Assembly (NCBI GenBank): GCA_038250235.1
Contig: JBBSCO010000089.1
Span: 1 to 8,038, forward strand
Length of the DNA stretch: 8,038 nucleotides
Reading direction: 5' to 3'
Source: JAAUTS01 sp038250235
GTDB lineage: Bacteria; Verrucomicrobiota; Verrucomicrobiia; Methylacidiphilales; JAAUTS01
How positions within the stretch are numbered: the stretch's first letter is position 1; every line of letters begins with the position of its first letter. The notes beneath the pieces are model-generated. The model was not told the origin of the DNA and did no database searches. It saw only the letters and a list, made by a program, of their open reading frames with translations. Both the position numbers and the translations under genes were made by a program. Positions 6,963-8,038 of the stretch are shown here, piece after piece.

Positions 6963-6999
6963 TGGGGTCAGTCCCGCGTATTATCACATTTTCTCCAGC
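6963..6999. repeat. extra left end of the RAYT element, outer copy
   Basis: A 37-bp copy of 7010-7046 with a single mismatch (C at 6996, G at 7043) and a period of 47 bp. It carries the terminal sequence TGGGGTCAGTCCCGCGTATT and, on the minus strand, the last codons of the transposase (L-E-K-M-stop). The mismatch turns CTC into CTG, both Leu. The 11-bp spacer and the residues before LEKM are unrelated to the transposase and contain an in-frame stop. Confidence 0.8.
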
Positions 7000-7030
7000 T
7001 AGGTCACACTGGGGTCAGTCCCGCGTATTA

Positions 7031-7975
7031 TCACATTTTCTCGAGCCATAACGCCCGCCAGAGTGTTTGCGGAGACCCGGCATTTAACTCTCCCGCGATC
7101 CAAGCCATTGTCATAGTCGTCTCTCGTCGCAGTCTGGCTGCCAGCTTCACTTTCAGAGGATGCCCCTTTTTAAGTCCTCGGAATTCATCCTCTCCCATCC
7201 TGAGTTTGCTGAGATAAGCCCCGATCAAACTTCGGCTTTTTTCCTCCATTGTGTCTTGATGCACATCGCGAATATGGCTTCCCAGGCTTTTGACGTCCGG
7301 GGTCGGGATTTTCTCGGCGACTCGCTCGATGAAATCCTCCGCCCCGAACCTCCAGCCCCGTCGGATCTCCGGCCAAAGTTTTTCCTCGGCATGTCCCTCC
7401 TGCCCGCATCGCAGCGCCATGGTATCCCGGAACTCCCGCCTTCCTCTTGCATTGTCCGCGGCGATGCCGTGTTCACCAAGCAAACGATCCACCCTCAGCC
7501 ACCCGGCCCGTTTGCCTTCAGGTTTCAGGTATTCTGGAAAACTGCTCCAGAGGTAATCCTCCAACGATTTCCCCTCCTCCAGCATCCTCGCCCTTATCGG
7601 GTTAAGGTGCACGTAATCACAGACCACACGCAGATAAAAATCATCTCCCTCGTCCACAAGCAACGACCTGTAGCGTCCCGCAAAAAGATGCCCCCGCATC
7701 TGGTGCCGCACGTTGAATCGTTGCGTGTAAGTGCCCAGAAACCATTTCATCCCCGCCACCAGGGTCGGCTTAGGTGTCTCCAGAACCAGATGAAAATGGT
7801 TACCCATCAAGCAATACGCATGCACCTGCCAATCCGCCCGCTCACAGGTTTCACCCAACGTTTGTAAAAATCGACGCCGATCTATGTCATCCAAAAAAAT
7901 CGCCTCCCGACGATCCCCCCTGTTCATCACATGGTAAATAGCCCCCTCGTATTCCGTGCGTAGTTGTCTGGCCAC
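7031..7975 (-). CDS. Y1/HUH transposase of the RAYT (REP-associated) type
   Basis: A 314-residue single-stranded DNA transposase related to IS200/IS605 TnpA. The N-terminal domain has ARQLRTEYEGAIYHVMNRG (2-20), the metal-binding pair in GNHFHLVLETP (His60 and His62), and DYVHLNPIRA, where Tyr121 is the likely nucleophile by analogy with E. coli TnpA-REP. After about residue 180 a long extension ends in MTMAWIAGELNAGSPQTLW, which looks like a helix-turn-helix DNA-binding segment. Such extensions are usual in PVC-group RAYTs. I chose GTG at 7975 because homologues begin at this MARxLR motif; an in-frame TTG at 7996 would add seven residues. No Shine-Dalgarno is visible at either. The frame is intact with all catalytic residues. 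The family works in trans on short hairpins carrying a GTAG-like guide, but this gene's own flanks are the GGGGTCAGTCCC repeats. Confidence 0.9.
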   Translation of the reverse strand: MARQLRTEYEGAIYHVMNRGDRREAIFLDDIDRRRFLQTLGETCERADWQVHAYCLMGNHFHLVLETPKPTLVAGMKWFLGTYTQRFNVRHQMRGHLFAGRYRSLLVDEGDDFYLRVVCDYVHLNPIRARMLEEGKSLEDYLWSSFPEYLKPEGKRAGWLRVDRLLGEHGIAADNARGRREFRDTMALRCGQEGHAEEKLWPEIRRGWRFGAEDFIERVAEKIPTPDVKSLGSHIRDVHQDTMEEKSRSLIGAYLSKLRMGEDEFRGLKKGHPLKVKLAARLRRETTMTMAWIAGELNAGSPQTLWRALWLEKM

Positions 7976-8007
7976 TTGAAGAAAATACCAAAACAAAGAA
8001 ACACGTC

Positions 8008-8027
8008 AATACGCGGGACTGACCCCA
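8008..8027 (-). repeat. right inverted end of the RAYT element
   Basis: AATACGCGGGACTGACCCCA is the exact reverse complement of bases 6963-6982 and 7010-7029. It starts 33 bp upstream of the transposase GTG start, so it may overlap the gene's promoter or control region. Confidence 0.85.
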
Positions 8028-8038
8028 TTTGGACGTCA

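Larger units (their letters stand above)
7010..8027 (-). mobile_element. RAYT (REP-associated tyrosine transposase) element with inverted ends
   Basis: The element is bounded on the left by TGGGGTCAGTCCCGCGTATT (7010-7029) and on the right by its exact reverse complement, AATACGCGGGACTGACCCCA (8008-8027). The single gene inside encodes a Y1-type transposase, and its stop codon is within 4 bp of the left repeat. Each end can fold weakly (GGG with CCC). ACGTCA occurs at both 8003-8008 and 8033-8038, bracketing the right repeat; whether this reflects the target is unknown. An inverted pair of repeats around a RAYT gene is known for REP/BIME systems. The element may still be mobile in cis, since the transposase looks intact. 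Confidence 0.7.

Noticed and set aside
6963..7046. CRISPR array
   Set aside because: There are only two repeats with an 11-bp spacer, and they are explained as transposon ends; no cas gene is present.
7160..7867. Long open frame (235 codons) on the plus strand
   Set aside because: It is antisense to the transposase, which has intact HUH and Tyr motifs; the plus-strand text is low in recognisable structure.

Overview
The window looks like accessory chromosome of a PVC-group bacterium, most likely Verrucomicrobiota or a relative in Lentisphaerota or Kiritimatiellota. This is inferred from three things: the mix of predicted cytoplasmic carbohydrate genes, a REP-associated (Y1/HUH) transposase with a long C-terminal extension, and many short GC-rich hairpin repeats between genes. 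No gene here is a firm taxonomic marker, so the assignment is tentative. None of the four complete genes has a convincing Shine-Dalgarno sequence.

Layout. Positions 1-458 (+) hold the 3' end of a gene resembling the Gfo/Idh/MocA sugar oxidoreductases. Positions about 464-1118 hold a frameshifted minus-strand remnant that looks like pieces of a GH2 (beta-mannosidase-like) glycosidase. Positions 1132-2403 (+) encode an FAD-dependent oxidoreductase of the FAD_oxidored type. Positions 2509-3696 (+) encode a GH99-like/WbsX-type protein that keeps the Glu pair expected of a glycosidase. Positions 3697-4289 have no credible gene but are dense in hairpin repeats of two families. Positions 4290-6578 (-) encode a full-length GH78 alpha-L-rhamnosidase, with a perfect 20-bp palindrome about 135 bp upstream of its start. 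Positions 6963-8027 hold a REP/RAYT-type element: a Y1 transposase (-) bounded by a 20-bp inverted repeat, whose left end is present twice.

How the genes may work together. The FAD enzyme, the GH99-like protein and the rhamnosidase show no signal peptide, so they probably act in the cytoplasm on imported oligosaccharides. The rhamnosidase would release L-rhamnose, the GH99-like enzyme could cleave another linkage, and the two oxidoreductases could oxidise or epimerise the released sugars. This is inference from neighbourhood only. The GH2 remnant shows that the locus once encoded at least one more glycosidase.

The most unusual material is in the repeats: a covarying inverted hairpin pair downstream of the GH99-like gene, a second hairpin family of which two of three copies begin with GTAG, and the doubled transposon end, whose two copies differ by one synonymous change in the shared final codons.
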